From Phycisphaerae bacterium (lineage in GTDB: Bacteria > Planctomycetota > Phycisphaerae > UBA1845): DNA of 64,000 bases. Positions 43,835 to 53,835 of this stretch are shown piece after piece (position 1 is the first letter of the stretch; every line of letters starts with the position of its first letter). The notes beneath the pieces were generated by a model that saw nothing but the letters and a program-made list of their open reading frames with translations, ran no database searches and had not been told where the DNA came from. The DNA lies in assembly GCA_024102815.1 (NCBI GenBank), contig JAGFJJ010000057.1, positions 1 through 64,000 on the forward strand, written 5' to 3'. The position numbers and the translations under genes were made by a program.

Positions 43835-43868
43835 GACCCCACGAGCCGCAACACAGACTCGTGGGGTC
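43835..43868 (-). terminator. Intrinsic terminator of the large IPTL-CTERM-like gene
   Basis: A perfect 11-bp stem (GACCCCACGAG / CTCGTGGGGTC) with a 12-base loop is followed on the minus strand by eight T residues. It lies 105 bases after the stop of the 43973-48514 gene, and it separates that gene from the protease gene start at 43751. Confidence 0.88.
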
Positions 43869-43972
43869 AAAAGCATTAATCGTCACTCCGCGATCGCTTT
43901 GGCAAACTCCTTTGCCAGAGTGCAGACCAAGGGTGGCGGGCACGTGCCCGCCACCCCGGGATTCACAAACCC

Positions 43973-46900
43973 TTAGCTCAACGCGGCCTCACGACGACCG
44001 AAGTAGAGCTTGCCGCCGACCAGCAGCAGGAGTGCCAGAACCGCAAGACCCCACTCGGACGCGGCCGGAATCTGGCCGACGCAACCCGGAGCGAAGACCG
44101 CATCGTCAACGCCGATGCACTGATCGTTGCAGTTCAGGACGCCGTCGCCGTCGTCGTCGCCCAGTGCGCCTTCCGCACCGTCCGGCTTGTCCGGGCACTG
44201 GTCGCAACCGGTGCCGTTGCCCGGCACGCCGTCGCCGTCGGCATCGTCGTAATCGTCGAAGCCGGGGCAGAGATCGCAGGCGTTGCCGTTGCCGTCACCG
44301 TCGCTGTCGACTTGCGTCGGGTTGGCGGTGTTCGGGCAGTTGTCGCAGACATTGCCCACGCCGTCACCGTCGCCATCCGCCTGGTTCGTATTGGGGATGT
44401 TCGGGCAGTTGTCGCAGCCGTCGGCAACCGTATCGCCGTCCGCATCCGCGAAGTCGTCGAAGCCCGGGCAGGCATCGCAGCCGTCCGGAACCGTATCGCC
44501 GTCCGCATCCGCGAAGTCGTCGAAGCCCGGACAGATGTCGCACGGATCGCCGTTGCCGTCACCGTCCGCATCCTCCTGGCCCGCATTGGCATCATTCGGG
44601 CAGTTGTCGCAGAAGTTCGGCACTTCGTCGCCGTCGTCATCGTCCCACGGACCCTGGACCACCGGCGAGCTCGGACCCACCGTGATGGTGTAATCCTCGG
44701 TCTCGCCCCAGGTGAAGGTGCCGCAGGAAGTGGTCGAAGATTCCGAACCACTCTCGCGAACCACGACGCGCATCCGCGTATCACCCAGCGTGGCGCCCGC
44801 CGGCACGGTGAAGCTGCCGGAGAACGTCTGCGGGCAGGACGAGGAGGTCGCACCGGACGTGTAGACCTGCTCACCCGCATCGGTGAAGTCGAGGTCCTGG
44901 TTCCAGTCGATGAACACCTTGGCCCACTTGCCGTAGCAGCCGCCGCAGGTATCCACGGTCACATCGACGCTGTACATCGAACCCTGGTTCAGCGTCGTCA
45001 CCGACGCACCCGTGAAGTCGGAGTACGTTGCGCACGTGCCCGTCGTATCATTGACGTAGCCGTTCAGGGCGACCTTGCCGCACAGCGAGTCGGCGCTGCT
45101 CGTGGCACCCGACGCACAGTACGCGGGGCTGCAATTCGGTGGCGTGGAGCACGAAGCGCCCTCGGTAACGAGTAGTTCGACCGGGCCCGTTCCCGTGCTG
45201 CTCAGCCAACCGCCGACAGTGATGTAGTACGTCGTTCCGGCCTGCGAGCACCAGGTGAACTGGGAATCGTTCCCGCAGGTTCCGCCGCCCTGATCATTAC
45301 CGCCGACGCACGTAAGTTGAGCGCAGTTGTTGCAGAACACGCTCATCGTGGTATCCGGGTGGGTCGTCCCCGGATTGCAGAACGACGCGGTCATCTGATT
45401 GCCCGTGCCGACCACGGAGAACCAGATGTTCTTGAACGGACCGGAGCTCAGGCCGCAGGCCGTCGTGATGTCGTCTGTGGCACTCGTGTTCAGATATGTG
45501 GCAGGCGTTCCCGGCGTCACCGGGATAGCCAGATCGCACGTATCCGCACCCGGCTGCGGGCAATCGTTGGGCGTGCAGGAAGTGCCATCGCCGCTGTAGC
45601 TGCCGCCGGCGGTCAGGCAGTCACCCGCGTTGACTTCCGTGCAGCTTCCGTCGGCGATGCAGCAGGCGCCCGTGACAGTGAGCGGGGCACAGGTCACATC
45701 GATGGTCGTGAGACCGCCGCCTTCCGCCGTGCCCCAGTCACCGGCCTGGATCCAGTACTGCGTACCAGCCGTGGCACTAACGATAAGCGTGTACGGCTCG
45801 GGCTCGTCATCGCAGGTCAGCAACGACAGATTGTTGCAGTCCGGACCACTGTAGATCGCGCCGACGCCGTCGTAGGTCGTCGGGTCGATCGTTGCGCTCA
45901 GGAGGCAATCCACCGTCGGCGTGTAAGTCCACCACGTATCATTCTGCATGACCGTGGCGCTCGTGGAGTTGCAACCCGTCTGGGCTGCTGCCGGAGTGCC
46001 CGCCGCGGCCAGATCATTGTCAACGAGCGAGCTGAAGGGCACCGACGGGATCACCGTGGCCACATCACAAGTTTCCGCAACCGGAGCCGGGCACATAAAC
46101 GCCGGGCAGGCTTCACCCTGGAACCACTGACCACCCGCACCGTCGCAGGCCGCCTCACCGCTCGTGCTGTCGCACGTACCCATGACGCAGCAGGCACCGG
46201 TGCACGGAATCGCCGTGGAGCAGGCGCTGCCACCGTCGGTGACGTGCAGCTCGAAGTTGCCTCGCGCCGTGCTGAACCCACCGACGTGGATGTAATAGGT
46301 ATGGCCAGGCAGCGAGCACCACGAGAAGCTCGACTGGAGCGTGCCGCCCGAGTCGTCGTTGCCGCCGATGCAGCCCGCCGGACCGCAATCGCAGAAGACC
46401 TGTATCTTCGTGTCGAAGTCGGTACCCGCGAAGATCGTGCTGGCCGTCAGCGTGTTGCCGTTGCCCACCACGGTGTACCACAGGCCCGCACCCGGCGAGC
46501 TCGTGCCGCAGGTCGGGGCAGCGTCATCGCCGGCGTACTCGTTGTTGCCGAAGACCGGCGTGCCGAGCGTGACCGCCTCGGCCACGTCGCAACTGTCGTT
46601 GGCCGGGCAGGGGTTCGGCGAGCAGGTCGAGTCGTCGCCCAGATAAACGCCGCCGGTCAGATCGCACGTGCGGGACGATACGTCGCCGACGCAGGTGCCG
46701 TCACCCGGGCAGCAGCCGCCCGTTGGACACGGAGCGCAATCCAGCGACACCGTGTAATCGGAACCGCAGTCGATGCCGGTGAACACGCTCGGGAGAACGA
46801 GCAGCCAGTAGGTGCCCGGTCCGAGGCATTGCGTCAGGTCGACCTTCTCGCACTCGTCGCCCGTGGCACTGGCGATGACGGTCGCGCCGGCGCAACCGGC

Positions 46901-48514
46901 GGTCGTGTCAACGATGAATGCCGAAACCGGGAACTCGGCCTCGACCGACCAGGTGATCTGCTGTTCCGTGGTAATGGTCAGCTCGTACCAGTCGGTGTCA
47001 CGATAGTCGTCCACGCCGAACGTGAACGTGCCGGCCTCGCCGCAGATCGTGTCGCCGCAGGCGACCATCTGGAATACCTCGGGAACCGAGTTGCAGCCGC
47101 CGTTGTACGTGTCGTCATAATCTTCGCCGCACAGCGGCTCGCCTTCCGCAAGGGCACCCTGCGGGCAGGGGACGACACACGGGCAGATGCCCGCCGTCGC
47201 GCACGAGGTGAACTCGCCCTGGAAGATGAAGTCACCGCTGGCCGTGTCGCACTGCGAAGGCGGAACATCGGTGCAGCCGCCGACCACAATGTCGCAGCAG
47301 GCGCCGGTGATCTGACCGCACGGCGGGTCGATGTCTTCGCAACGCGTCTCGGCGAAGAAGAGGGAACCCGGATCACAGGTGCCCTGTACGCAGTCCTCGC
47401 AAACGCCGGTCAGGTTGTCGCAGCACGCACCGTACGGCGGCGGGCCGGAGCTACCCGACAGGCAGAACGCCAAGTTGTAGTCAGCGCCGAATACGGACAC
47501 ACCCGGATCCCAGTTCGGGGTGCTCGGGCCGTAGTCCAGATAAATCGGCGAACCGGGCTGCGGCTGGGGCAGTCCGTTGACCGTGTAGGTGGCAATGACG
47601 AGCCAGGCCTGACCGCCGACCGGAACGTCCTGCACGGCGCGGAAGCCGAACCACCAGGTGCCGGCCGTCAGATTGATGTTCAAACCGGTGATGGAATAGA
47701 ACTGGATCGGGTCGCCGAACAGCGGACCGTCAAGCGTATCAATCCGCGTGGCAGGAACGCCCGCCCCGGAATCAAACACGGAACCCGGGGCGCCGGCGGC
47801 ATCGTTGAGAACGATGTAGTCGGCCGTGCCGGTCCAGTTCATCGTGACGGGGTCGTTACCCCACCAGTGGATCCCGGTGATGTTCGTATCCGCCGCGAGC
47901 GTGGCATCATCAACGACGAAACGGGCGAGACTGCCATCCGTGCGGCGCTCCGCCGAAAGGGAGTTGATATCGGGATCGTTCGTGTCGTACGTGCCGTTCG
48001 AATAGGCAACGCTCGGCAGATTGGAGCAGTCATCTCCAATGGCCAGAGCGGCACCCGGCGCGCCGGCGACGGCGGCCTTGTTCGCCGGAACCTCGACCGG
48101 CGGAACGGTCTTGGCAGGCTCCAGCGTGTTGCGACCCGGCTTCAGGTCGGCAAGCTGGTCGACGTATTCGGCGCGAGCGCCTTCGTTCGTCCAGCGCACC
48201 AGAACCGAGACGTCGCGGGAAGGAAGATCGAGCTTCACTTCCGCACGGGCATCGCCCGGGATGCTGAGTTGAACGGTCGCCCCGTCGGCGGTCGTTCCCT
48301 TCACATTCCAGACGCCAGGGCTGGCTTCGGCGATGCGGCTGTTGTCCGCACCACCCGTAACCCAGTCCACGTGGACGTCGGGCATGAGATTGCCGGCCGC
48401 ATCAACGACCGCAATCTCCACATTTCGCGGCTGGCTTGCCTGCACCGTGCAGACCATCAGCCCTACCGCACAGACGCACAGCGCGCCTATCCGAGAAAAC
48501 TTGTACGTACCCAT
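43973..48514 (-). CDS. Giant secreted repeat protein: DVUA/PPC-like modules, GEVED, thrombospondin type 3 repeats, IPTL-CTERM-like tail
   Basis: About 1513 residues from the ATG at 48514, behind a strong GGGAGGG site. The signal peptide is CVCAVGLMVCTVQA. Cysteine-rich modules repeat through the middle (TGACCDIV, GGCCPGDGTC, TGACCVMGTC, TGACCIADGSC), each followed by a beta-sandwich with WYTVVGNGN or WFSVVGTGN and TYYIHVGG or TYYITVGG. A GEVED-type domain (WGETEDYTITVG) and at least seven calcium-loop thrombospondin-3 repeats (DADGDTVPDGCD) precede the end AASEWGLAVLALLLLVGG, then a basic tail. The ending resembles IPTL-CTERM sorting signals. Likely a surface protein. Confidence 0.82.
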   Translation of the reverse strand: MGTYKFSRIGALCVCAVGLMVCTVQASQPRNVEIAVVDAAGNLMPDVHVDWVTGGADNSRIAEASPGVWNVKGTTADGATVQLSIPGDARAEVKLDLPSRDVSVLVRWTNEGARAEYVDQLADLKPGRNTLEPAKTVPPVEVPANKAAVAGAPGAALAIGDDCSNLPSVAYSNGTYDTNDPDINSLSAERRTDGSLARFVVDDATLAADTNITGIHWWGNDPVTMNWTGTADYIVLNDAAGAPGSVFDSGAGVPATRIDTLDGPLFGDPIQFYSITGLNINLTAGTWWFGFRAVQDVPVGGQAWLVIATYTVNGLPQPQPGSPIYLDYGPSTPNWDPGVSVFGADYNLAFCLSGSSGPPPYGACCDNLTGVCEDCVQGTCDPGSLFFAETRCEDIDPPCGQITGACCDIVVGGCTDVPPSQCDTASGDFIFQGEFTSCATAGICPCVVPCPQGALAEGEPLCGEDYDDTYNGGCNSVPEVFQMVACGDTICGEAGTFTFGVDDYRDTDWYELTITTEQQITWSVEAEFPVSAFIVDTTAGCAGATVIASATGDECEKVDLTQCLGPGTYWLLVLPSVFTGIDCGSDYTVSLDCAPCPTGGCCPGDGTCVGDVSSRTCDLTGGVYLGDDSTCSPNPCPANDSCDVAEAVTLGTPVFGNNEYAGDDAAPTCGTSSPGAGLWYTVVGNGNTLTASTIFAGTDFDTKIQVFCDCGPAGCIGGNDDSGGTLQSSFSWCSLPGHTYYIHVGGFSTARGNFELHVTDGGSACSTAIPCTGACCVMGTCDSTSGEAACDGAGGQWFQGEACPAFMCPAPVAETCDVATVIPSVPFSSLVDNDLAAAGTPAAAQTGCNSTSATVMQNDTWWTYTPTVDCLLSATIDPTTYDGVGAIYSGPDCNNLSLLTCDDEPEPYTLIVSATAGTQYWIQAGDWGTAEGGGLTTIDVTCAPLTVTGACCIADGSCTEVNAGDCLTAGGSYSGDGTSCTPNDCPQPGADTCDLAIPVTPGTPATYLNTSATDDITTACGLSSGPFKNIWFSVVGTGNQMTASFCNPGTTHPDTTMSVFCNNCAQLTCVGGNDQGGGTCGNDSQFTWCSQAGTTYYITVGGWLSSTGTGPVELLVTEGASCSTPPNCSPAYCASGATSSADSLCGKVALNGYVNDTTGTCATYSDFTGASVTTLNQGSMYSVDVTVDTCGGCYGKWAKVFIDWNQDLDFTDAGEQVYTSGATSSSCPQTFSGSFTVPAGATLGDTRMRVVVRESGSESSTTSCGTFTWGETEDYTITVGPSSPVVQGPWDDDDGDEVPNFCDNCPNDANAGQEDADGDGNGDPCDICPGFDDFADADGDTVPDGCDACPGFDDFADADGDTVADGCDNCPNIPNTNQADGDGDGVGNVCDNCPNTANPTQVDSDGDGNGNACDLCPGFDDYDDADGDGVPGNGTGCDQCPDKPDGAEGALGDDDGDGVLNCNDQCIGVDDAVFAPGCVGQIPAASEWGLAVLALLLLVGGKLYFGRREAALS
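44412..44537. repeat. Two tandem 63-bp repeats encoding thrombospondin type 3 units
   Basis: Units 44412-44474 and 44475-44537 are nearly identical and each encode one 21-residue unit (CPGFDDFADADGDTV plus PDGCDA or ADGCDN). The high DNA identity points to recent duplication or slippage. Flanking units are more diverged. Confidence 0.8.
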
Positions 48515-48910
48515 GATCCCTCCCTTTCCAAGTTGCACAGCGCCGTTTCACTCGGCTCACCCGGAGAAAAACGACATCCCTACCTGTATTGATGTGACGG
48601 CCTCGTGACGCGGGAGCCCTGCGGGATATGCCCAATGAGGTGCTTCTACCGCCTCCGACAAGGTCGCAAGCTCCGATACTAAGTAGTTACGTCAAACGTT
48701 GCAAGAAAAAACATTGGGAAGTTTGCCCCCTTTAGCATTGCCGCTGGAGTGCGGGGGATTGGGCAGGACTAGGTCGAGAACGGGCGGGAAGGCCGGGTGA
48801 TCAAGCGTAAAGATTTTTTTAATATGGTCTTATAACTACAGGCTGGAGACAGGAGGTCGCCTGTGCTTCAATGAAAACATATTTTTTACGTTTTTATTGG
48901 AATCTGAGAA
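48515..48910. other. Intergenic region with AT-rich part, upstream of the giant protein and downstream of the chemoreceptor
   Basis: About 400 bases; both flanking genes read on the minus strand. It holds the candidate promoter at 48677-48705. The part 48800-48900 is markedly AT-rich (GATTTTTTTAATATGG, ATATTTTTTACGTTTTT) compared with the rest of the window. This could include the chemoreceptor's terminator region, but I see no perfect stem before a T-run. No coding sequence is evident. Confidence 0.4.
48677..48705 (-). promoter_or_regulatory. Candidate promoter of the giant repeat protein
   Basis: On the minus strand TTGCAA (48705-48700) and TAGTAT (48682-48677) are 17 bases apart. Transcription would start near 48670, about 155 bases before the ATG at 48514. 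A nearby TTGACG does not have suitable spacing to this -10. Confidence 0.4.
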
Positions 48911-50611
48911 TCAGAAATCACTCAGGGACGCTTCGCCGGAAAACGCGTGTTGCTCGAACGTCGCTCCAGTTCGTGCACTGCCGGTCTGGCGCGGAGCGGA
49001 ACCGTTCGGTCGGGCCCTTGTTGCATCCGTCATCGAAGCGCTCCCGGTTGATCGGCCCTCGGCCTTCGACGATTGCCTGCTACCGGATTCGCCGTTCACC
49101 ATGCCGGCCAGGTGATCCACCATGGACATCAAGCTGGCCGCCTGAGCGCTGAGCTCTTCAGAGGCCGCGGCCGATTCCTCGGCTCCCGCGGCATTCTGCT
49201 GGGTCACGCCGTTCATCTGCGAAACCGCTGTGTTGATCTGCTCCACGCCCGACGCCTGCTCCCGGGAACCGCGGTTGATTGCATCCAGCAGATCCGCGAT
49301 GCGCGCTACGTCCGAGCTGATCGTCGTGAGGGACTCTCCGACGGCGGAAGCCACGGCCGTTCCCTGCTTGGCATTCTGAACGGACGCGTCGATCAAGGTT
49401 GTCGTCTCGCGGGCCGCCTGTGCAGCCCGGAGAGCGAGATTCCGCACTTCGCCCGCCACGACGGCGAAACCCTTGCCGTGGTCGCCGGCGCGAGCCGCCT
49501 CGACCGCAGCGTTCAGCGCCAGCAAGTTGGTCTGGAATGCGATTTCCTCGATCACCTTGATGATCTTGCTGATCTGCGAGGACGAGCTGTCAATCCCGTC
49601 CATGGCCGTGGTCAACTGGGCCATGACCTGGTCGCTGTTTCGGGCGGCCTCACGGGCCTGATCGGCAATCCGGTTCGCTTGTTCCGACTTATCAGCGTTG
49701 TCGCGCGTCTTCGAGGAGAGTTCCTGAAGCGCGGCCGACGTCTCTTCCAGGGACGACGCTTGTTCCGTGGCGCCCTCCGCGACCTGTTGTGCGGCGGAAG
49801 AAACCTGCTGCGAAGCATCGTCGACCTGCTCGGCTCCCTCGCGCATGCTGCACACCACGGCATTCATGGGTCTGATCACCTTGCGCGTCAGGATGACGAA
49901 GAACAGCCCCGATCCGGCAATGATCAACACGGCGACCATCAAGCCGGCCTTTCGCATCGATGCGGCGATCTGTGCGTCGGCTTCATCCAATGACTGGACA
50001 ATCTCGAAAGCGCCGTGGATCTCACCGACCTTCCAGTTTTCCATCCGGGTGCCCGTGGGGTCGAGCCCCTGGTCGTTTCCCCAGTATTCCGCCGACATCT
50101 TGGGATCGCCGTGGCAAAGCATGCAGTCCTGCGTGAGCTTCACGGGGCGGAAGTAACGAATCGCGTTCCGCTCCTTGTCGATCTCGTAGTATTCGGCCAA
50201 CGATTGCTCATGCATCATGTTCAACACGCGAGCCTCGAACGCGTCCGGCTCGTTTTGCGGATTTCGGGCCTGAAACTTCGGTACACGGAATTCGAACCCA
50301 CCCTCCTTGGCTTTGGCCATGGCGGCTTGCCAGGCGGTGACCACCGGAACGGCGCTGAGAACCTTGCCCAGCTGTTTTTCATCCGCCCACTTCTTGAGTT
50401 CCGCAGCCGTGAAGATGCCCTGATCCCACTTCTTTCCCATTTCCTCACGGGTCGACTCGGCCGTCAGGATCACACTGCGGGCCTTCTCGACGTACTGTTG
50501 CGTGACCTTGTCCTTCGCCTCAAAGTAGTAGAAAACGAAGAGCACGACGGCAACCGCCACGAGCTGAAGGGCGGCGATGGACAAGACGCGGGTACGAAGG
50601 TCCAGACGCAT
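48911..50611 (-). CDS. Methyl-accepting chemotaxis protein with c-type heme (Tll0287-like/DUF3365) sensor domain
   Basis: 566 residues. The membrane span at 11-29 ([20 protein letters not shown]) precedes an outer sensor domain (30-220) with a heme c attachment motif CMLCH at C163, C166 and H167, in the context [16 protein letters not shown]. This layout fits Tll0287-like heme sensors. A second span at 222-241 leads, without an obvious HAMP, into the signalling coiled coil. The tip sequence [21 protein letters not shown] is typical. Likely senses a redox or gas cue across the membrane and signals through CheA/CheW, which are not in the window. Confidence 0.9.
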   Translation of the reverse strand: MRLDLRTRVLSIAALQLVAVAVVLFVFYYFEAKDKVTQQYVEKARSVILTAESTREEMGKKWDQGIFTAAELKKWADEKQLGKVLSAVPVVTAWQAAMAKAKEGGFEFRVPKFQARNPQNEPDAFEARVLNMMHEQSLAEYYEIDKERNAIRYFRPVKLTQDCMLCHGDPKMSAEYWGNDQGLDPTGTRMENWKVGEIHGAFEIVQSLDEADAQIAASMRKAGLMVAVLIIAGSGLFFVILTRKVIRPMNAVVCSMREGAEQVDDASQQVSSAAQQVAEGATEQASSLEETSAALQELSSKTRDNADKSEQANRIADQAREAARNSDQVMAQLTTAMDGIDSSSSQISKIIKVIEEIAFQTNLLALNAAVEAARAGDHGKGFAVVAGEVRNLALRAAQAARETTTLIDASVQNAKQGTAVASAVGESLTTISSDVARIADLLDAINRGSREQASGVEQINTAVSQMNGVTQQNAAGAEESAAASEELSAQAASLMSMVDHLAGMVNGESGSRQSSKAEGRSTGSASMTDATRARPNGSAPRQTGSARTGATFEQHAFSGEASLSDF

Positions 50612-50946
50612 GCGATGAACTCCTGAGGGCGCGCCGATTCCGGTATCCCATTTAGGAACCGGTGGGCGCGTTGTTCGTTTCTGTCATTGGATAGAATCGG
50701 ATTTAAACGAATCCTGATTCATCATGCCGAGCGGCCTCAGGAACGCTCAACGCTGTGCGGCGTGCCGTCCCGAAATAGCGCGCGAACCGCGTCGGAACAA
50801 GGCGCATTCGACTACATGCGGGCGAGGCACGGTAATGCCGTCGGTCTCTTCCTTGCGGAAGACGGTTCTACATCTGCATTATTGCCCGCGAGAATCAATT
50901 GGCGAGGTCCATTTATTCAGGACAGCTTGGCGGAGAGGGATCTGGC
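50612..50946. other. Divergent intergenic region between chemoreceptor and yjbQ
   Basis: About 335 bases with the 5' ends of both genes. Short plus-strand frames reach 87 codons here, but they run into yjbQ and have no ribosome site or domain, so I do not call a gene. Promoter hexamers are not obvious. Confidence 0.4.
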
Positions 50947-51366
50947 ATGAAGTCTCACCGAAAAGAACTTGTCTTTAATACGCCCGGCCGCCGGGCGTTT
51001 ATCAACATCACGTCGCAGGTTCAGGCCGCAGTGGATGAAAGCGGTGTCCAGGAAGGTCTTTGCCTGGTCAACCCGATGCACATTACGGCCAGCGTGTTCA
51101 TCAACGATGACGAGCACGGTTTGCATCAGGACTACGAAGCGTGGCTGGAGCGACTCGCCCCGCACGCGCCCATCGAGCAGTATCAGCACAATCGCACCGG
51201 CGAGGACAATGCGGACGCCCATCTCAAACGTCAGGTCATGGGACGGGAAGTCGTCGTGGCGATCACGGGCGGCGCGCTGGATTTCGGGCGCTGGGAACAG
51301 ATCTTCTACGGCGAGTTCGACGGCAGGCGGCCCAAGCGCGTGCTGATCAAGATCATCGGAGCGTAG
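50947..51366 (+). CDS. yjbQ: UPF0047 / YjbQ family protein
   Basis: 139 residues from the ATG at 50947, with GGAGAGGG about 6-8 bases upstream. Family motifs: [34 protein letters not shown], and the ending [18 protein letters not shown]. Members are small cytoplasmic proteins with weak thiamine-phosphate synthase activity reported for E. coli YjbQ; the main role is unsettled. It begins a plus-strand pair with the isomerase-like gene 140 bases later. Confidence 0.9.
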   Translation: MKSHRKELVFNTPGRRAFINITSQVQAAVDESGVQEGLCLVNPMHITASVFINDDEHGLHQDYEAWLERLAPHAPIEQYQHNRTGEDNADAHLKRQVMGREVVVAITGGALDFGRWEQIFYGEFDGRRPKRVLIKIIGA

Positions 51367-51506
51367 CCGGGGGACGGTTCCAGGCACGGCAGAGTTTGCC
51401 GTCAGGACCGGAACGAAGAAAATGGCCAACTCGTCATTCCTGCGGAGTGTCGCCCCAGCGCGAATTCGCAGGCTTTGTCTCGCAAATGTTCCACGGGGAG
51501 TAGCCC

Positions 51507-52310
51507 ATGCGGGCGGATCGCGTCGGCGTTGATCTCGACGATCTTCGGTTGCCGCTCAAGACGGCGATGGCCGCGGCATCGGAGCTGGATCTGCGCTCCG
51601 TGGAGTTTGCCACCGTCCGCGGTGAGCTTGCCCCGCGAAATCTGTCGAGTTCCGGGCGCCGGCATCTGGCCAAGCTGGCCCGCGACGTGGGATTGTCCAT
51701 CGAAGCGCTGACCGCCGACCTGCCGGGGCTGCGATTTCACGATCCGGAGACCGTCGACGAGCGCATCACGCGCACCTGCGAGGTCATCGAGCTGGCCGCC
51801 GAAATGCGCGTGCCCGTGGTGACGGCGGTGGTAGGATCGCTTGGAAAAGGGGAAAGCCCGGGCGCGGAGGCGATGGTGCTCCAGGCGCTCCAGCAGGTGG
51901 GCGGCGTGGCCGATGCCCGCGGCGTGACCTTCGCGATTCGTCCGGCCCGCGACGGCGCGGACGAGGTCGCGACGCTCCTCAAGCGGCTGGGTTGTCCGTC
52001 CGTGCGCGTGGGACTCGACCCCGCTGCGCTGGTTATGCATGGCATGAACCCCTTGAAGATCATCGAGTGGGCGGCGCGGGACATTGCCCTGCTTCATGCG
52101 CGCGATGCGACGGCGGGGCGGGTGGACCGTCCCGGCCACGAATCGCCGCTGGGAGAAGGTGAGGTCGACTTGGCCGGCGTGATGGCCTGCCTGGCGGCGG
52201 CGGACTACGGTGGACCCATGATCATTCGGAGAACGCAGTCGGCCAACCCGAGAAACGACATCGCCCGGGCAAGCGCGATTGTTCGGGGACTCCTCCCGTC
52301 CGGTGCTTGA
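51507..52310 (+). CDS. Sugar phosphate isomerase/epimerase-like TIM-barrel protein
   Basis: 267 residues from the ATG at 51507, after GGGGAG. The AP-endonuclease-2/xylose isomerase-like TIM-barrel pattern is seen: LDLRSVEFATVRGELAPRN at the first strands, EVIELAAEMRVPVVTAVVG, GVTFAIRPARDGADEV, VRVGLDPAALVMHG and LLHARDATA. The usual metal residues (Glu/Asp/His) are only partly recognisable by eye; the E of the fourth strand is replaced by R in FAIRPAR. The substrate is unknown. Confidence 0.75.
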   Translation: MRADRVGVDLDDLRLPLKTAMAAASELDLRSVEFATVRGELAPRNLSSSGRRHLAKLARDVGLSIEALTADLPGLRFHDPETVDERITRTCEVIELAAEMRVPVVTAVVGSLGKGESPGAEAMVLQALQQVGGVADARGVTFAIRPARDGADEVATLLKRLGCPSVRVGLDPAALVMHGMNPLKIIEWAARDIALLHARDATAGRVDRPGHESPLGEGEVDLAGVMACLAAADYGGPMIIRRTQSANPRNDIARASAIVRGLLPSGA

Positions 52311-52427
52311 TTGACCTCCATTCAACTTCCGCAGCGACTCGAGCGCTTTGCCCTGTGAAATGGCAGGTCAGGAGAGGGGACCATACCGTTTCTGGCGCTG
52401 CCGCTGGCGGATGATCGCTTGCAGTGT

Positions 52428-53210
52428 TCAGAGTTCCCGCAGGTGCCAGCCGCCGTCGACGTGCAGCACGAGACCCGTACTGAAGGGAAACGACCCGCGA
52501 GCCACCGCCCCCACGGCCGCGGCGACTTCCTCCGGCTTGCCCCAGCGATTGATGGGGGCCATGCCGTCGGCGAGCTTGCTGTTGTAATAGGCACGGGTTG
52601 TATCTGACGACGTCATGTCTGTTTCGATGATCCCCGGGGCAACTTCGTAGACATTGATGCCAAACTCCGCCAGGCGGATGGCGAACAGCGTCGTCACCAT
52701 GCTCAGGCCGGCCTTGCTGATGCAGTACTCTCCATAGTTTCGGGCGGCGGTGTAGGAGCGGAGTGATGAGATGTTCACGATTGTACCGCCCTGGATCGAT
52801 CCGTCCTTGATGAGGTTGATCATCTCGTTGGCCACGCGCTGGGTCATGAAATACGGGGCGCGGAGGTTCACGTTGAGGATGCGGTCGTAGCTCTTCTCGT
52901 CCGTCTCCAGAATGTCCATGCGCACTTTGGGAGCGATACCCGCGTTGTTGACCAGCAGGTCGATGCGTCCGAAGCGCTCCATGGCGAACGCGACGATAAG
53001 GTCGCGGTGTGACTTGGCGGCAATGTCGCCCTGGCAGATGTCCACGGGCACGCCGGTGGCTTCGACCTGTTCGCGGGTACGCTCGGCCGCGCCGAGGTCG
53101 TTGTGGAAATTGATCACCACGGCATAGCCGGCGCGAGCGAGTTCGATGCATATCGCTCGCCCGATGCCTCGTGATCCGCCCGTAACCAGCGCGACTTTTT
53201 CTTTAATCAT
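52428..53210 (-). CDS. SDR-family 3-ketoacyl-ACP reductase-like oxidoreductase
   Basis: About 260 residues from the ATG at 53210 (an in-frame TTG lies 9 bases upstream). The full classical SDR set is present: TGGSRGIG, NNAG, Ser in NISSLRS, and Tyr-x3-Lys in YCISKAG, then PGIIETDMT. This contrasts with the altered SDR at 4158-4946. Cytoplasmic NAD(P)H-dependent reductase of the FabG type; substrate uncertain. Confidence 0.88.
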   Translation of the reverse strand: MIKEKVALVTGGSRGIGRAICIELARAGYAVVINFHNDLGAAERTREQVEATGVPVDICQGDIAAKSHRDLIVAFAMERFGRIDLLVNNAGIAPKVRMDILETDEKSYDRILNVNLRAPYFMTQRVANEMINLIKDGSIQGGTIVNISSLRSYTAARNYGEYCISKAGLSMVTTLFAIRLAEFGINVYEVAPGIIETDMTSSDTTRAYYNSKLADGMAPINRWGKPEEVAAAVGAVARGSFPFSTGLVLHVDGGWHLREL

Positions 53211-53443
53211 GGCCCGCAATCTCCGCGGTGGATGGTCTCGAGGAGGGCACTATAGCGAACGCCCGGTGCCGGGTCACTATCGGCGGCGGGGAAGAATGGT
53301 CGGCGATTGGCTGCGGGAATCCGAATCCCCTCGGATGAAGCCGTGTTCAAGCCATGGACTCGTGGCGTGTGCTGTGCGCACGGGAACTGACCGGACTTGA
53401 AACCGGCCGCGTGCTGCTCGGCAGGAGCGTGGAGAGTAGGGGC

Positions 53444-53635
53444 CTAGCGGGGAAGATCGTCGCGTTCGGCCTTGCGGGCCATCTTTCGCGATTGACGACG
53501 CTTCCGCTCGGAGGGCTTTTCGTAATAGCTGTGGCGCTTCATGTCGCGCGTGAGGCCTTCGCGCTGACAGAGGCGCTTGAAACGCTTGAGCATCTGCTGG
53601 ATCGACTCGTTGCCTCGGGGTCTGATCTTTACCAA
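53444..53635 (-). CDS. rpsU: 30S ribosomal protein S21
   Basis: 63 residues. The start codon is TTG at 53635 with a strong GAGGAGG site 5 bases before it; no ATG is available. S21 features: a basic helical protein with IRPRGNESIQQMLKRFKRLC and the tail RRQSRKMARKAERDDLPR. It belongs to the small subunit near the anti-Shine-Dalgarno end of 16S rRNA. It stands alone between the SDR and hslU. Confidence 0.9.
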   Translation of the reverse strand: MVKIRPRGNESIQQMLKRFKRLCQREGLTRDMKRHSYYEKPSERKRRQSRKMARKAERDDLPR

Positions 53636-53835
53636 GGGTCCTCCTCAATCTGAAATCGAATGCCGCTCGTTACCTCAAACCCGATCCCGTTCCCACGGGG
53701 GCGGGGCATTGTAAGGCGGATTGCAGCCGGCCGCCAGTGGTCAAGACGATCGCGTCAAGGACAACGAGCCTTGCTCTGCAAGGTCCGATAAATTATCCGA
53801 AATGCCCTTCCTGCCTATCTTACGGAATCTGCGCG

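Noticed and set aside
43821-43835. Poly-A tract as a possible slippery or phase-variable site
   Set aside because: It is the T-run of the minus-strand terminator and lies outside coding sequence.
45317-48592. Very long plus-strand open frame (over 1000 codons) opposite the giant secreted protein
   Set aside because: It mirrors the codon structure of a clearly real GC-rich gene. Its product is Arg/Ala/Val-rich without domains and it has no ribosome site.
50687-50950. 87-codon plus-strand frame before yjbQ
   Set aside because: It overlaps the yjbQ ribosome site and start, with no domain or start signal of its own.
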